Of a stretch of DNA of 64,000 nt, positions 25,879-34,576 are shown piece by piece. The notes beneath the pieces are model-generated. The model made no database searches. It saw only the letters and a list, made by a program, of their open reading frames with translations, and was not told where the DNA came from. Positions within the stretch are counted from its first letter, which is position 1, and the number at the start of each line of letters is the position of its first letter. The translations under genes were made by a program, and so were the position numbers. The stretch is from Sinanaerobacter chloroacetimidivorans (lineage in GTDB: Bacteria > Bacillota > Clostridia > Peptostreptococcales > Anaerovoracaceae): NCBI RefSeq assembly GCF_018128545.1, contig NZ_JAGSND010000008.1, positions 124,001 to 188,000 of the forward strand, written 5' to 3'.

Positions 25879-27282
25879 ATGGAAGCAAAAAAGTATTTTA
25901 CCCGTATGGGCGATGGATCCATCGTTTATATGACGGAGGAAGAAATACGTGCTGATATTGAAAAGGGCGTACAGGATGCGGCGGACAGGGGAAAAATCCC
26001 TCCGCTGACCCAAGCGGAAATGGAGCATATCTATGATATCGTGACCATGCCCGGAGGCGTTGTTGGAGTCGAGCCATCCCTGGCCGTTGTAACATCCAAC
26101 GACTCCGGCTCCGACAAATTCAGCACAAAATGCGGAATCCCCGTGGAAAGAAGCGTCAACGCCATGTTCCATGAAAGAGTTTTGGGAGCGGATTCCGTGG
26201 ATATCGGTCTGGAGGATTACAATTATAAGACCGTAAAAGGAGTTGCCAAGCGTGAAGCAGCCGTGCTGAAAAATGCGCTGAACAAAACAACCATTCCACT
26301 GTTTTACGGAGCGATGCCCAATTTGGGATTTTACACAAAACCGGACGGTCCGGTGGATAACTGGGCGGTTTTATTGCCGGAAGGTAAAATCAAAGAAGCA
26401 TTGGAAGCACAGGAAGAAGCTGTGGAGCATGCTGTGAGGGACATCGTCTATGTTGCTGAGCAAATGTATGATGTAGGAGCAGACGGTATCCAGCTGGATA
26501 CCAGCGGTGCGGCCGGAGATGCAGATTTCCTGGTTTCTCTGAAAGCAACGGAAATCATCAGGGAGAAATTCCCGGATATGGGTGTTGAAATCGGTATGGC
26601 CGGTGAATTTGTACTGGGAATGCATGGCAGATTGAAATATAACGGCGTGAAGCTGGCAGGCCTTTACCCTCATCAGCAGGTTAAGCTTGTGGAAGAGGCC
26701 GGAGCATCCATCTTCGGTGCCGTCGTCAATACGAACTGCAATATGTCCTTCCCATGGAATATTGCAAGAGTATGTACCTTTATCAAAGCCTGCTCCGAAG
26801 CCGCTTCCATTCCGGTACATGCAAACGCAGGTATGGGAGTGTGCGCAATCCCTATGTGCGAGACGCTGCCGGCTGATATCGTTTCCAGAGCGGATAAGTG
26901 TCTCATAGAAATCTGTAAAATCGACGGATTGTAGATTGGCGTGGGAGATCCTCTCGGTGCCGAAGCTACACACGGTATTGCAGCCAGCATGGGCGGCGTA
27001 CGTACAGCCGGAGACATGGTTCTGCGTATGCAGCTTTCTCACAAAATGAGAATCAATGAAGCAAAACAGTATGTAGCAGATAAATTAGGTCTTACATTGG
27101 AAGAACTATGTGATGTCGTGACCATGGCAGAAGTAAGAGAGGACAGAGGCTTTGGTCTTGGAAACTTCGAACCTTATGCGGAGTCTACCATAGGTATGGA
27201 GGCAAAGTTTAGGATCGCCGAAGCTTTAGATATCAAGATCAACTCTGTAGAAAGATTTAAAGAAAGAGCGGGGCTGAAATAA
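25879..27282 (+). CDS. mtbB: Dimethylamine:corrinoid methyltransferase with pyrrolysine
   Basis: One in-frame TAG at 26932-26934 (codon 352) separates 351 upstream codons from 115 downstream ones, and together they give a 467-residue MtbB of normal length. The context DGL-UAG-IGVGDPLG is the known Pyl site of dimethylamine methyltransferases. MtbB demethylates dimethylamine to monomethylamine and methylates an MtbC-type corrinoid protein. AGAAAGGATC precedes the ATG. It lies 38 nt after mttB and is probably co-transcribed. A 9-bp hairpin follows the stop. Confidence 0.94.
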
Positions 27283-27292
27283 CGTTGATAAA

Positions 27293-27322
27293 AGCAGTGC
27301 TTCATAGGTGTGGAGCACTGCT
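27293..27322 (+). terminator. Hairpin after mtbB
   Basis: AGCAGTGCT and AGCACTGCT form a perfect 9-bp stem with a 12-nt loop. The nearest T-run (ATATTTTTATTTTT) starts about 9 nt later, so it is either a leaky terminator or an mRNA-stabilising end ahead of the carrier gene. Confidence 0.5.
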
Positions 27323-27428
27323 GATCATGCATATTTTTATTTTTGACTAATCTAAGGAACATTGATTTATTTCCACCTGGTTTGGCTAAAATTTTATTTT
27401 TATTAATTATTTTATAAGGAGGAAAACA

Positions 27429-28871
27429 ATGGGTAAAAGAATTCCTATGTGGCAAATCTTATTGGTATTTGTCGTACTGATCGGTGGATTGATGTTCACA
27501 ATTCTTAAGGTTGGAGGTTATGTTCATATTCCGCTTCTCGCTGGCGGTGCTTTCGCAGCAGTGATTGCTATTGCAAATGGTTTCAAATGGTCTTATTTGG
27601 AAAAAGGAATTATCAAGAATATCGGCAATGCCATGCAGGCATTATTGATTTTACTGACAGTAGGTATGCTGATCGGAAGCTGGATAGCGGGCGGCATTGT
27701 TCCGTCCATGATCTATTATGGACTGATGATTTTAAGCCCCGGAATCTTCCTGATTGCCACCTGCCTCATCTGTTGTATTGTTTCTCTGGCAACCGGAAGT
27801 TCCTGGACAACAGCGGGAACCGTTGGTATCGCCTTGATTGGTATTGGTTCCGGATTGGGCATTTCTCTGGGAATGACCGCAGGGGCCATCATATCAGGCG
27901 CTTACTTTGGTGACAAAATGTCTCCGCTTTCGGATACGACAAATTTGGCTCCGGCTATGGCCGGAACGGTATTGTTTGAACATATCAAGCATATGGTTTA
28001 TACCGTTACCCCTTCTTTAATCATCGCGCTTATTCTGTTTGGCATTATGGGATTCAACCATTCGAAAAATAATGCGGATCTAAGCAGCGTTACGGAGCTT
28101 ATGAACGGTCTTTCCGACAACTTCTACATATCTCCGGTTTTATTAATTCCGGCATTACTGATTATTCTTATGGTTGTATTTAAAGTGCCGGCATTACCGG
28201 GACTCTTTGCCGGTGTCATTCTGGGAATTTTATGCGCAGTCATTTTCCAGGGGGGCGATTGGGCTTCCTTGGCAGGGATTGGTCTGTACGAAGGATATGT
28301 TTCCGAATCAGGAATTGAATTTATAGACAGCCTCTTATCCAGAGGCGGATTATCCAGCATGTTCTATTCTGTTTCATTGGTAATATGCGCGATGGTGCTT
28401 GCCGGTGTTCTGGATGCAAGCGATATTCTGAAGATTGTTTGTGAACATCTTCTCAAGGTTGCGAAAAATACAGGTTCTCTTGTACTCGTCGTAATCATCA
28501 CTTGTATCGGATGCAATATCCTGGCTGCCGATCAGTATATCGCCATCGTGTTGCCGGGCAGAATGTATAAAGAAGTTTTTGAGGACAGAAGATTAAAAAG
28601 AAAGAACCTATCCCGTATTTTAGAGGATTCAGGAACCATGACTTCTGCTTTAGTTCCCTGGTCTACCTGCGGCACCTTTATGTCTTCTACCCTTGGTGTG
28701 GCCACCGTTGCGTATCTTCCGTACTGTTTCCTCAATCTCATGAATCCGCTGGTTTCTCTTTTCTATGGCTTTACAGGAATCACAATGGAAAAGATGAGCG
28801 AGGAAGAATATCAGGCTATTTTAAGACAGAGAGAAGCTGACGCTGCGGCTGAGGCTAAGCTCATCGCATAA
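27429..28871 (+). CDS. NhaC-family antiporter, possible methylamine carrier
   Basis: The 480-residue integral membrane protein has about 11-12 hydrophobic segments and the NhaC-type features TGSSWTTAGTVGIA, GAYFGDKMSPLSDTTNLAP and ALVPWSTCGTFM. NhaC-family proteins exchange Na+ and H+ or, in some branches, organic substrates. Its position inside the methylamine cluster suggests uptake of a methylated amine or sodium/pH balance; I infer this from context only. TAAGGAGG precedes the ATG. A strong terminator follows, so it ends the first transcription unit. Confidence 0.8.
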   Translation: MGKRIPMWQILLVFVVLIGGLMFTILKVGGYVHIPLLAGGAFAAVIAIANGFKWSYLEKGIIKNIGNAMQALLILLTVGMLIGSWIAGGIVPSMIYYGLMILSPGIFLIATCLICCIVSLATGSSWTTAGTVGIALIGIGSGLGISLGMTAGAIISGAYFGDKMSPLSDTTNLAPAMAGTVLFEHIKHMVYTVTPSLIIALILFGIMGFNHSKNNADLSSVTELMNGLSDNFYISPVLLIPALLIILMVVFKVPALPGLFAGVILGILCAVIFQGGDWASLAGIGLYEGYVSESGIEFIDSLLSRGGLSSMFYSVSLVICAMVLAGVLDASDILKIVCEHLLKVAKNTGSLVLVVIITCIGCNILAADQYIAIVLPGRMYKEVFEDRRLKRKNLSRILEDSGTMTSALVPWSTCGTFMSSTLGVATVAYLPYCFLNLMNPLVSLFYGFTGITMEKMSEEEYQAILRQREADAAAEAKLIA

Positions 28872-28915
28872 TGGACAGCATAAAAGGCAAATCAATCTAC
28901 CCTATATAGATCCTT

Positions 28916-28964
28916 AAAGCCGGGGAAGTGACATATTTGAATGTCACTTTCTTGGCTTTTTTTT
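28916..28964 (+). terminator. Intrinsic terminator after the NhaC-type gene
   Basis: A 9-bp inner stem (AAGTGACAT/ATGTCACTT) and an outer AAGCC/GGCTT stem are followed by eight T residues. It separates the mttC-mttB-mtbB-carrier unit from the activator-mtbC-pylSc unit. Confidence 0.85.
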
Positions 28965-28996
28965 AATGAGAACTATTTATTCACAAAGATTTCGTG

Positions 28997-29120
28997 TATA
29001 ATAATGCTAATATTTAGAGGCTGCTGAACAAACCCCGAATGGATGCATTGGTTTGTTCAGGCCGGATCAAGTCCGGGCGAAAGCAGCCGAAAAGAAAGCT
29101 GGAGGCTGCTTTCCAGCCTC
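28997..29120 (+). promoter_or_regulatory. Structured 5' leader of the activator-mtbC-pylSc unit
   Basis: This lies in the 301-nt stretch between the carrier gene and the activator gene. A TATAAT at 28997-29002 (weak -35) is followed by an apparent three-way junction: closing stem GGCTGC/GCAGCC (29019-29024 with 29083-29088), an 11-bp arm CTGAACAAACC/GGTTTGTTCAG (29024-29034 with 29050-29060) and a 5-bp arm CCGGA/TCCGG with loop TCAAG. A further hairpin GAGGCT/AGCCTC lies at 29103-29120. It does not match the cobalamin riboswitch or another class I know. It could sense a cofactor or be an untranslated structure of another kind. Confidence 0.5.
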
Positions 29121-29172
29121 TCATTATCGGCGAATCGAACCAAAGGTGATATGGAAGGATATTGGAGAATAT

Positions 29173-30597
29173 ATGAAAAATAATACCTGTATTGGCGGCG
29201 GTAAATGCGAAGAATGCGGAAAATGCAATTTAAAAGATTCCACCGGGCGGAAAAAAAATCTGACTTATTTACCTGATGATTTTGTTCCGGATGCTGAACC
29301 CTTTGGTGAGGGTGTCCAACCATTGGGAATTGCATTTGATATCGGGACAACAACGGTTGTGGCAATGTTCTGGGATCTGAAAGAACGGACTCTCATCGAT
29401 ACCATTGCTAAGACAAACCCGCAGAGCACCTATGGTGCGGATGTTATTTCCAGGATTACTTACAGCAGTGAAAGCGAAGACCGCCGGCATCTCATGCAAG
29501 CGAAAATAATAAATTGTTTTAATGAGATGATCGAAGAGTTTCTTTCCATCCATAAATGGAAGGAGGATTCTTTTATCAGAGCAACTGTGGTAGGAAATAC
29601 CACAATGAGTCACCTGTTTTTAGGAGTCGATGCCTCCTCGCTGGCAAGAGCTCCCTTTGAACCTGCTTTCTATGGGCCCGTGTTAAAACGTTCTTCCGAG
29701 TTGGGAATCCGGATGAATCCGGACGCTGAAATACATATTCTCCCTAATATTGCCGGTCATGTAGGCTCCGATATCCTTGGAGTGCTATTTGCATCGGGAA
29801 TGAGGCGCCGGAAAGGTCTGACCCTTGCTATTGATGTGGGAACCAACGGAGAAATTGTACTGGCACTCAACGGCAGACTGATGGCATGCTCTACTGCTGC
29901 AGGACCCGCTTTTGAGGGAGCCTGTATTCATCAGGGCATGCGTGCGGCAAAAGGATCTATTGAACGTGTGAAAATTGAAAATGGTGAGGTAAAAATTCAA
30001 GTCATTGAAGGCGCTGCCCCCATCGGGATCTGCGGCTCCGGCTTGATCGACACCATTGCGCAAATGCTGGACGCAGGTATCTTGAATTATAAAGGAAATA
30101 TCGTCACCAAGGAAGCTGCTGTGGCTTCCGGTATGGATGCCGATTTGGCAGAAAGGCTTCGAAAGGGTATCCATGGAAATGAATTTGTTTTGGTGTGGCA
30201 GGACTCGGGAAAGGATATTGTCATTACACAGAAAGATATTCGTGAGGTTCAGCTGGCGAAAGGAGCAATTTATGGCGGTATTGTCATTCTGATGCAATGT
30301 ATGAATACAGACCCGTCACAGCTTGAAGAAATATTATTGGCAGGAGCCTTCGGAAGCTATATTGATAAAAAAAGTGCTTTACGCATTGGTATGTTACCTA
30401 ATGTTAGAGAAGAGAAGATTACGTATATTGGAAATGCAGCGGGAGTAGGTGCCTGTATGGCACTATTGTCGGAGAATTTAAGAGAGCAGGCAGCTGAGCA
30501 GGCTCAGGAAGTAGAGCATGTGGAGCTTGCGCTTCATCCGAATTTTGAGAAGGAGTATCTGAATGCTATGTATTTCCCTCGGCAATACCCGGTATGA
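29173..30597 (+). CDS. ASKHA-type reductive activator of corrinoid proteins (RamA/RACo-like)
   Basis: This family uses ATP to drive reduction of accidentally oxidised Co(II) corrinoid to active Co(I). From the ATG at 29173 (GGAGA upstream) the protein has 474 residues. Near the N-terminus a Cys cluster (C6, C12, C15, C18 in TCIGGGKCEECGKC) could hold an Fe-S centre. Two actin-like ATPase phosphate loops follow (GIAFDIGTTTVV; AIDVGTNGEIVLA), then AAGPAFEGA. The frame is open upstream to 29053, but that segment overlaps a structured leader and has no ribosome site. It sits 27 nt before mtbC. RamA carries C-terminal 4Fe-4S motifs and RACo an N-terminal 2Fe-2S domain; this arrangement is unlike either. 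Confidence 0.85.
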   Translation: MKNNTCIGGGKCEECGKCNLKDSTGRKKNLTYLPDDFVPDAEPFGEGVQPLGIAFDIGTTTVVAMFWDLKERTLIDTIAKTNPQSTYGADVISRITYSSESEDRRHLMQAKIINCFNEMIEEFLSIHKWKEDSFIRATVVGNTTMSHLFLGVDASSLARAPFEPAFYGPVLKRSSELGIRMNPDAEIHILPNIAGHVGSDILGVLFASGMRRRKGLTLAIDVGTNGEIVLALNGRLMACSTAAGPAFEGACIHQGMRAAKGSIERVKIENGEVKIQVIEGAAPIGICGSGLIDTIAQMLDAGILNYKGNIVTKEAAVASGMDADLAERLRKGIHGNEFVLVWQDSGKDIVITQKDIREVQLAKGAIYGGIVILMQCMNTDPSQLEEILLAGAFGSYIDKKSALRIGMLPNVREEKITYIGNAAGVGACMALLSENLREQAAEQAQEVEHVELALHPNFEKEYLNAMYFPRQYPV

Positions 30598-30624
30598 CTA
30601 AGACTCTAAGGAGGGTATCGTTTT

Positions 30625-31269
30625 GTGAGTAAAGAAGAATTAATTAGAATTGCACATCATACGATTATGGATGCGGACGAGGAAAAAGCAGTACAGGTGA
30701 TCGAAGATGCGTTGGAAGAGGGCTTAGACCTGATTGAAATTCTGCAGGAAGGATTTGCAGAAGGAAACCGGGAAGTTGGTGAACTATTTGAAAATGGTCA
30801 GCTCAGCTTACCTGAACTTATATTTTCTACTGAAGTAATGAAGAAGGTCATCGATCTGGTGGAAGCCCATACCGGGATGGGAAAAGAAAAGGTGAAAGGA
30901 AAGGTGCTCATCGCTACCGTAGATGGAGATGTTCATGAAATTGGCAAGGGTATGGTAGCCTCCACTATGAAAAGCTATGGCATTGAAGTGATAGATATTG
31001 GAAGAGAGGTGCCTGTAGAGACCATTATTGAGAAAGCGGAGGAATACGGTGTAGATATCATCGGAACCAGTGCGCTGCTTACCTCTACTTTAAAGGAGCA
31101 AAAGAAGCTGGAGGATGCTTTAAGGGAAATGGGACTGAGAAATAAATATAAAACCATGGTAGGCGGGGCCCCGTGCACGCTGCGGTGGGCGAAGCGAATC
31201 GGCGCAGATGCTTACAGTGAGGATGCGGTGGAAGCTGCCAAAAAGGCATTGGAACTTCTGAAAAAATAG
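30625..31269 (+). CDS. mtbC: Dimethylamine corrinoid protein
   Basis: The 214-residue paralogue of the mttC product has the same cap and B12-binding layout. GDVHEIGKG carries the His104 corrinoid ligand, and GTSALLTSTL and GGAPCTLRWAKRIGADAY follow. The start is GTG with AAGGAGGG at good spacing. It lies between the ASKHA activator and pylSc (22-nt gap) and ends in TAG, not in frame with pylSc. Assignment to dimethylamine is by elimination, since mttC is adjacent to mttB; it might also serve another methyl donor. Confidence 0.85.
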   Translation: MSKEELIRIAHHTIMDADEEKAVQVIEDALEEGLDLIEILQEGFAEGNREVGELFENGQLSLPELIFSTEVMKKVIDLVEAHTGMGKEKVKGKVLIATVDGDVHEIGKGMVASTMKSYGIEVIDIGREVPVETIIEKAEEYGVDIIGTSALLTSTLKEQKKLEDALREMGLRNKYKTMVGGAPCTLRWAKRIGADAYSEDAVEAAKKALELLKK

Positions 31270-31291
31270 AAGCGGAAGATAGGAGATTGTC

Positions 31292-32131
31292 ATGTCGGAA
31301 AGGTTTACAACAACTCAGATTCAGAGGCTGATAGAACTGAATGCGGGGGAGGATAGAGAAAAACTGGAATTTGAGAGCACAGAGGAAAGAAATCGAAATT
31401 ATAAAATAATAGAGGGAGCTTTGGTGAAGGAACACAAAGAAAAAATAAAAAAGCTTCTTGAGAAAGATCGAAGGCCTTTATCTTTGCAGATTATTCGTAA
31501 TCTTGAATCCTGGCTTTTTGAAGAAGGCTTTACCCAGGTGGTTACACCTACTATGATTTCCTCCTCCATGCTTGAGAAAATGACCATAACTAAGGATCAT
31601 CCGCTTACAAATCAAGTATTCTGGATAGACTCCAAAAAATGTTTGAGGCCTATGCTGGCTCCTAACTTATATGAGGTGATGAGAGACCTCTATAAGGTTT
31701 CAAAAGATACGGTGAGAATCTTTGAGTGGGGATCCTGCTTCCGTAAGGAATCTCAGGGAGCAGAGCATATGAATGAATTTACCATGCTGAATTTTGTGGA
31801 GCTTGCCGGTGTCGGGGAAGGATGCCAGATGGAACGGCTGAAAAGCCTGGCAATCTCTGCAATGAAAGCCATTGGGATTGAGGACTATGAATTGGTCACA
31901 GAAAAGTCGGAAGTATATGGAGAGACCCTGGATATCGTATCAGGAGAGTTGGAACTGGCTTCCGGTGCTTATGGCCCGCATTTTCTCGACAGTAAATGGG
32001 GTGTTTTTGAACCTTGGGTTGGAATCGGCTTTGGTATCGAACGAATTGCTATGAAATTAGGCCAATATGAGACGATTAAGAGAGTAGGCAGGAGTACCAC
32101 GTTTCTGGATGGCTCCCCGTTGAGCTTATAA
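31292..32131 (+). CDS. pylSc: Pyrrolysyl-tRNA synthetase, catalytic C-terminal protein
   Basis: PylSc ligates pyrrolysine to tRNA-Pyl. The 279-residue protein is the class II catalytic core without the tRNA-binding N-terminal domain, as in bacteria where PylS is split. Motif 2 is in GSCFRKESQGAEHMNEFTML and motif 3 in GIGFGIERIAM. The Asn of MLNFVE aligns with the known Pyl-amide-binding Asn of archaeal PylS. AGGAG precedes the ATG. It is probably co-transcribed with the activator and mtbC. Its partner domain PylSn is encoded 4.5 kb downstream, separated by five protein genes and pylT. Confidence 0.93.
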   Translation: MSERFTTTQIQRLIELNAGEDREKLEFESTEERNRNYKIIEGALVKEHKEKIKKLLEKDRRPLSLQIIRNLESWLFEEGFTQVVTPTMISSSMLEKMTITKDHPLTNQVFWIDSKKCLRPMLAPNLYEVMRDLYKVSKDTVRIFEWGSCFRKESQGAEHMNEFTMLNFVELAGVGEGCQMERLKSLAISAMKAIGIEDYELVTEKSEVYGETLDIVSGELELASGAYGPHFLDSKWGVFEPWVGIGFGIERIAMKLGQYETIKRVGRSTTFLDGSPLSL

Positions 32132-32203
32132 ATAGGGGCCGCAGAACAAAACCGAAGGGTAAGCCCTAATAAATTTATTACATCAGATTTGGAGAAGAAA
32201 AGT

Positions 32204-33007
32204 ATGACTAGATTAATAAGAGATTGGTTAGCAGACATTGAGGATGGGATCAAAGAATATCAGCAAATTCTGAAAGCAAAGACCGGCTTGAATTACGCAG
32301 CGCTGGCTGCCAAAGCAAGCGGCTGTTCTGCCGGAGATATTGAAAGGGCTTCTTTGAGCCTTAAAGTTGCTGTGGTTCCAGTGACCAGCGGTTTGGGCAT
32401 GATCGGATCCTTTGCCCAGTCGGTGGCGGCAGTGGTGGGTGTTATGGGTTTTCAAACCTTTGTTACGTCACATACGGATGTAGACGGTATTTATGAAGCA
32501 TACCAAAACGGTGCGGATATGGTCTTCATCGCTGACGATAATCGATTTATCAGTATGAACCTTCACAAAAAGAAGATGGCTGACAACAATAATGCCACTG
32601 CTTTGGGTTACATTGCCGCTCTGGAAGGGGCCTGCGGAACCCTGGCCGGGAAAGAGGTCCTGCTGCTTGGATGTGGTGTTCTGGGACGGGAGTTCCTAAA
32701 AGCATTAAAGAAAAGAGGTGCTTCTGTCAGTGTCTATGATAAAGATCAGGAGAAGAGATCCGATCTGGAAAAAGAAGATGTTCGTGTGCTTTCTGCACCC
32801 GAAGAAATCAGTGGTTATCGCTATGTTATCGATGCAACGAATCAGGAAGGATGGCTGAAACGAACCATGCTTCATCCGGATGTATGGTTGATGTCCCCAG
32901 GAATTCCACTGTCTTTGGATCAGGATGCTTATCGTTGCCATTCCGACAGAGTGGTTCATGACTATCTGCAGATTGGTGTTGCAGTGATGCTCGGATTGAT
33001 TTTATAA
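32204..33007 (+). CDS. pylD: Pyrrolysine synthase PylD
   Basis: PylD oxidises and cyclises L-lysine-N6-3R-methyl-D-ornithine to pyrrolysine. The 267-residue protein has an N-terminal helical domain and a Rossmann NAD-binding region (VLLLGCGVLGREFLKAL near residue 155); the VPVTSGLGMIGSFAQSV segment near residue 60 is characteristic. The ATG at 32204 follows GGAGAAG; an in-frame TTG 15 nt upstream is less likely. The enzymes for the earlier steps, PylB and PylC, are not in this window, so they must be elsewhere in the genome if the pathway works. Confidence 0.92.
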   Translation: MTRLIRDWLADIEDGIKEYQQILKAKTGLNYAALAAKASGCSAGDIERASLSLKVAVVPVTSGLGMIGSFAQSVAAVVGVMGFQTFVTSHTDVDGIYEAYQNGADMVFIADDNRFISMNLHKKKMADNNNATALGYIAALEGACGTLAGKEVLLLGCGVLGREFLKALKKRGASVSVYDKDQEKRSDLEKEDVRVLSAPEEISGYRYVIDATNQEGWLKRTMLHPDVWLMSPGIPLSLDQDAYRCHSDRVVHDYLQIGVAVMLGLIL

Positions 33008-33132
33008 AACGAAGCCGGATTTGATTTCATAAAACTAATGATTTTACAAATACATAATAATTTTACCAGCAATTATAAGATGCATGTAATAAAAACACTA
33101 AAATACCTAAATTAAATACAAAAATATCAAAG

Positions 33133-33164
33133 AAGCCTTCTAGTTTCCCTGGAAGGCTTTCTTG
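33133..33164 (+). terminator. Probable terminator after pylD
   Basis: AAGCCTTC and GAAGGCTT form a perfect 8-bp stem with an 11-nt loop, followed by a short TTCTTGT tract. A TATAAT (33165-33170) lies directly after it and may be the -10 box for the downstream gene. The preceding AT-rich 125 nt after pylD show no other structure. Confidence 0.6.
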
Positions 33165-33221
33165 TATAATAAAGCTGTAAACGTGCTCGGTCGAAGGATC
33201 AAATGTAGGAGGAATAGCAAA

Positions 33222-34574
33222 ATGGGGAAAGAATTAATATTCAAAACATTACGCCATGAAGAAACCAATGAAATACCCTGGGTTCCCTTTGCCGGCGTTC
33301 ATGCTGGTAAACTGAAAGGGTACACGGCGGAAGAAATCTTAAAAGATTCGGATAAATTGGCGGAATCACTGATAGAGGTCAAAAAGCTCTACACTCCGGA
33401 TGGAATGCCGGTGTTATTTGATCTTCAGGTGGAAGCGGAAATTCTGGGCTGTGATTTGCTGTGGGCGAAGGACAATCCGCCCTCTGTGAAATCTCATCCT
33501 TTTGCAGATACCAATGAACTGCCATGCAAGTGCAAGATCCCAACAGAGGAATCCGGCAGACTGCCAATCATTCTGGACGCCATGAGAAGGGTTAAGGCTG
33601 AAATTGGAGAGGATGTCGCCTTATACGGACTTATTTGCGGTCCTTTTACCCTGGCTTCTCATCTAAGAGGCAGTAATATCTTTATGGATATGATGAAAAA
33701 TGCCGATTATGTAAAGGAACTGGTAGGATTCTGTGCCGAAGTTTCCTGCAAAATGGCTGAGATGTACATTGACGCCGGAATGGATGTCATCGCGGTAGTT
33801 GATCCGCTGGTCAGTCAGATTTCGCCCAGACATATAGAAAAAATGCTATCAGATGCGTTTAAAGCAGTATTTGATTTTATCAGAGCAAAGGGAAGCTACT
33901 CCTGTTTCTTCGTCTGCGGAAACGCCACCAATCAGATAGAGGTCATGTGTAAGATGGGTCCTGATGGTATATCTGTAGATGAAAATGTAGATCTGGTAAA
34001 AGCAAAAGAAATTACGGATCGATATAATATTTCTATCGGAGGAAATATTCCGCTGACTACCACCATGCTTCATGGTACGCAAGAGGATAATATGAAGATT
34101 GTTATCGATCTGATGGATAGTCTCACTCATAGAAACCTCGTCATCAGCCCCGGCTGCGATATGCCTTATGATACGCCTATAGAAAATACAATCGCGGCAT
34201 CTCAGGCTGTAAAGCATCCTGAGAAAGCAAGAAAGCTTTTAGAAAATTATCAGTCAAAAGTGGATGACATAGATGTAACCCTTCCTGATTATGAGCATCT
34301 GGATAAAGTACTCATCGAGCTTTTCCTTTTGGATCCGGATCAGTGCGCAGCCTGCACCTACATGCTGAACAGTGTAGTGGATGCTTTTGATGAGATTAAG
34401 GATATTGCAGATTATGCCGTTTACAAGTATACTATAAAAGAGGACATCGCAAGGACGAGAAAAATGGGAATACCTAATCTTCCTACCATGTGTGTAAACG
34501 GAGAGATCAAATGGGTTTCCATTATTCCTGACAGAGAAGAATTTATTTCAGAAGTTAGAAAGTATGCTAAATAA
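33222..34574 (+). CDS. UroD-family methylcobamide methyltransferase fused to a thioredoxin-like domain
   Basis: The 450-residue protein has a UroD/MtbA-type barrel (about residues 1-345) and an added C-terminal domain of about 90 residues. In MtbA/MtaA the zinc site is HxC-Xn-C. Here the first part reads FVCGNAT, with Phe in place of His, and the second is ISPGCD. The C-terminal part carries a CAAC motif near residue 375 and a cis-proline-like NLPTMCVNG, which suggests a thioredoxin or glutaredoxin fold. It probably moves the methyl group from MttC/MtbC to an acceptor such as tetrahydrofolate, since bacteria usually lack coenzyme M; the acceptor is inferred. GTAGGAGG precedes the ATG. Confidence 0.82.
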   Translation: MGKELIFKTLRHEETNEIPWVPFAGVHAGKLKGYTAEEILKDSDKLAESLIEVKKLYTPDGMPVLFDLQVEAEILGCDLLWAKDNPPSVKSHPFADTNELPCKCKIPTEESGRLPIILDAMRRVKAEIGEDVALYGLICGPFTLASHLRGSNIFMDMMKNADYVKELVGFCAEVSCKMAEMYIDAGMDVIAVVDPLVSQISPRHIEKMLSDAFKAVFDFIRAKGSYSCFFVCGNATNQIEVMCKMGPDGISVDENVDLVKAKEITDRYNISIGGNIPLTTTMLHGTQEDNMKIVIDLMDSLTHRNLVISPGCDMPYDTPIENTIAASQAVKHPEKARKLLENYQSKVDDIDVTLPDYEHLDKVLIELFLLDPDQCAACTYMLNSVVDAFDEIKDIADYAVYKYTIKEDIARTRKMGIPNLPTMCVNGEIKWVSIIPDREEFISEVRKYAK

Positions 34575-34576
34575 GA

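Noticed and set aside
25879..27282. mtbB as a pseudogene because of TAG at 26932
   Set aside because: Same reasoning: full normal length across the codon and the characteristic GVGDPLG context.
28997..29120. Cobalamin riboswitch before the corrinoid activator gene
   Set aside because: No B12-box (GCCACTG) or the conserved core segments of that riboswitch are present.
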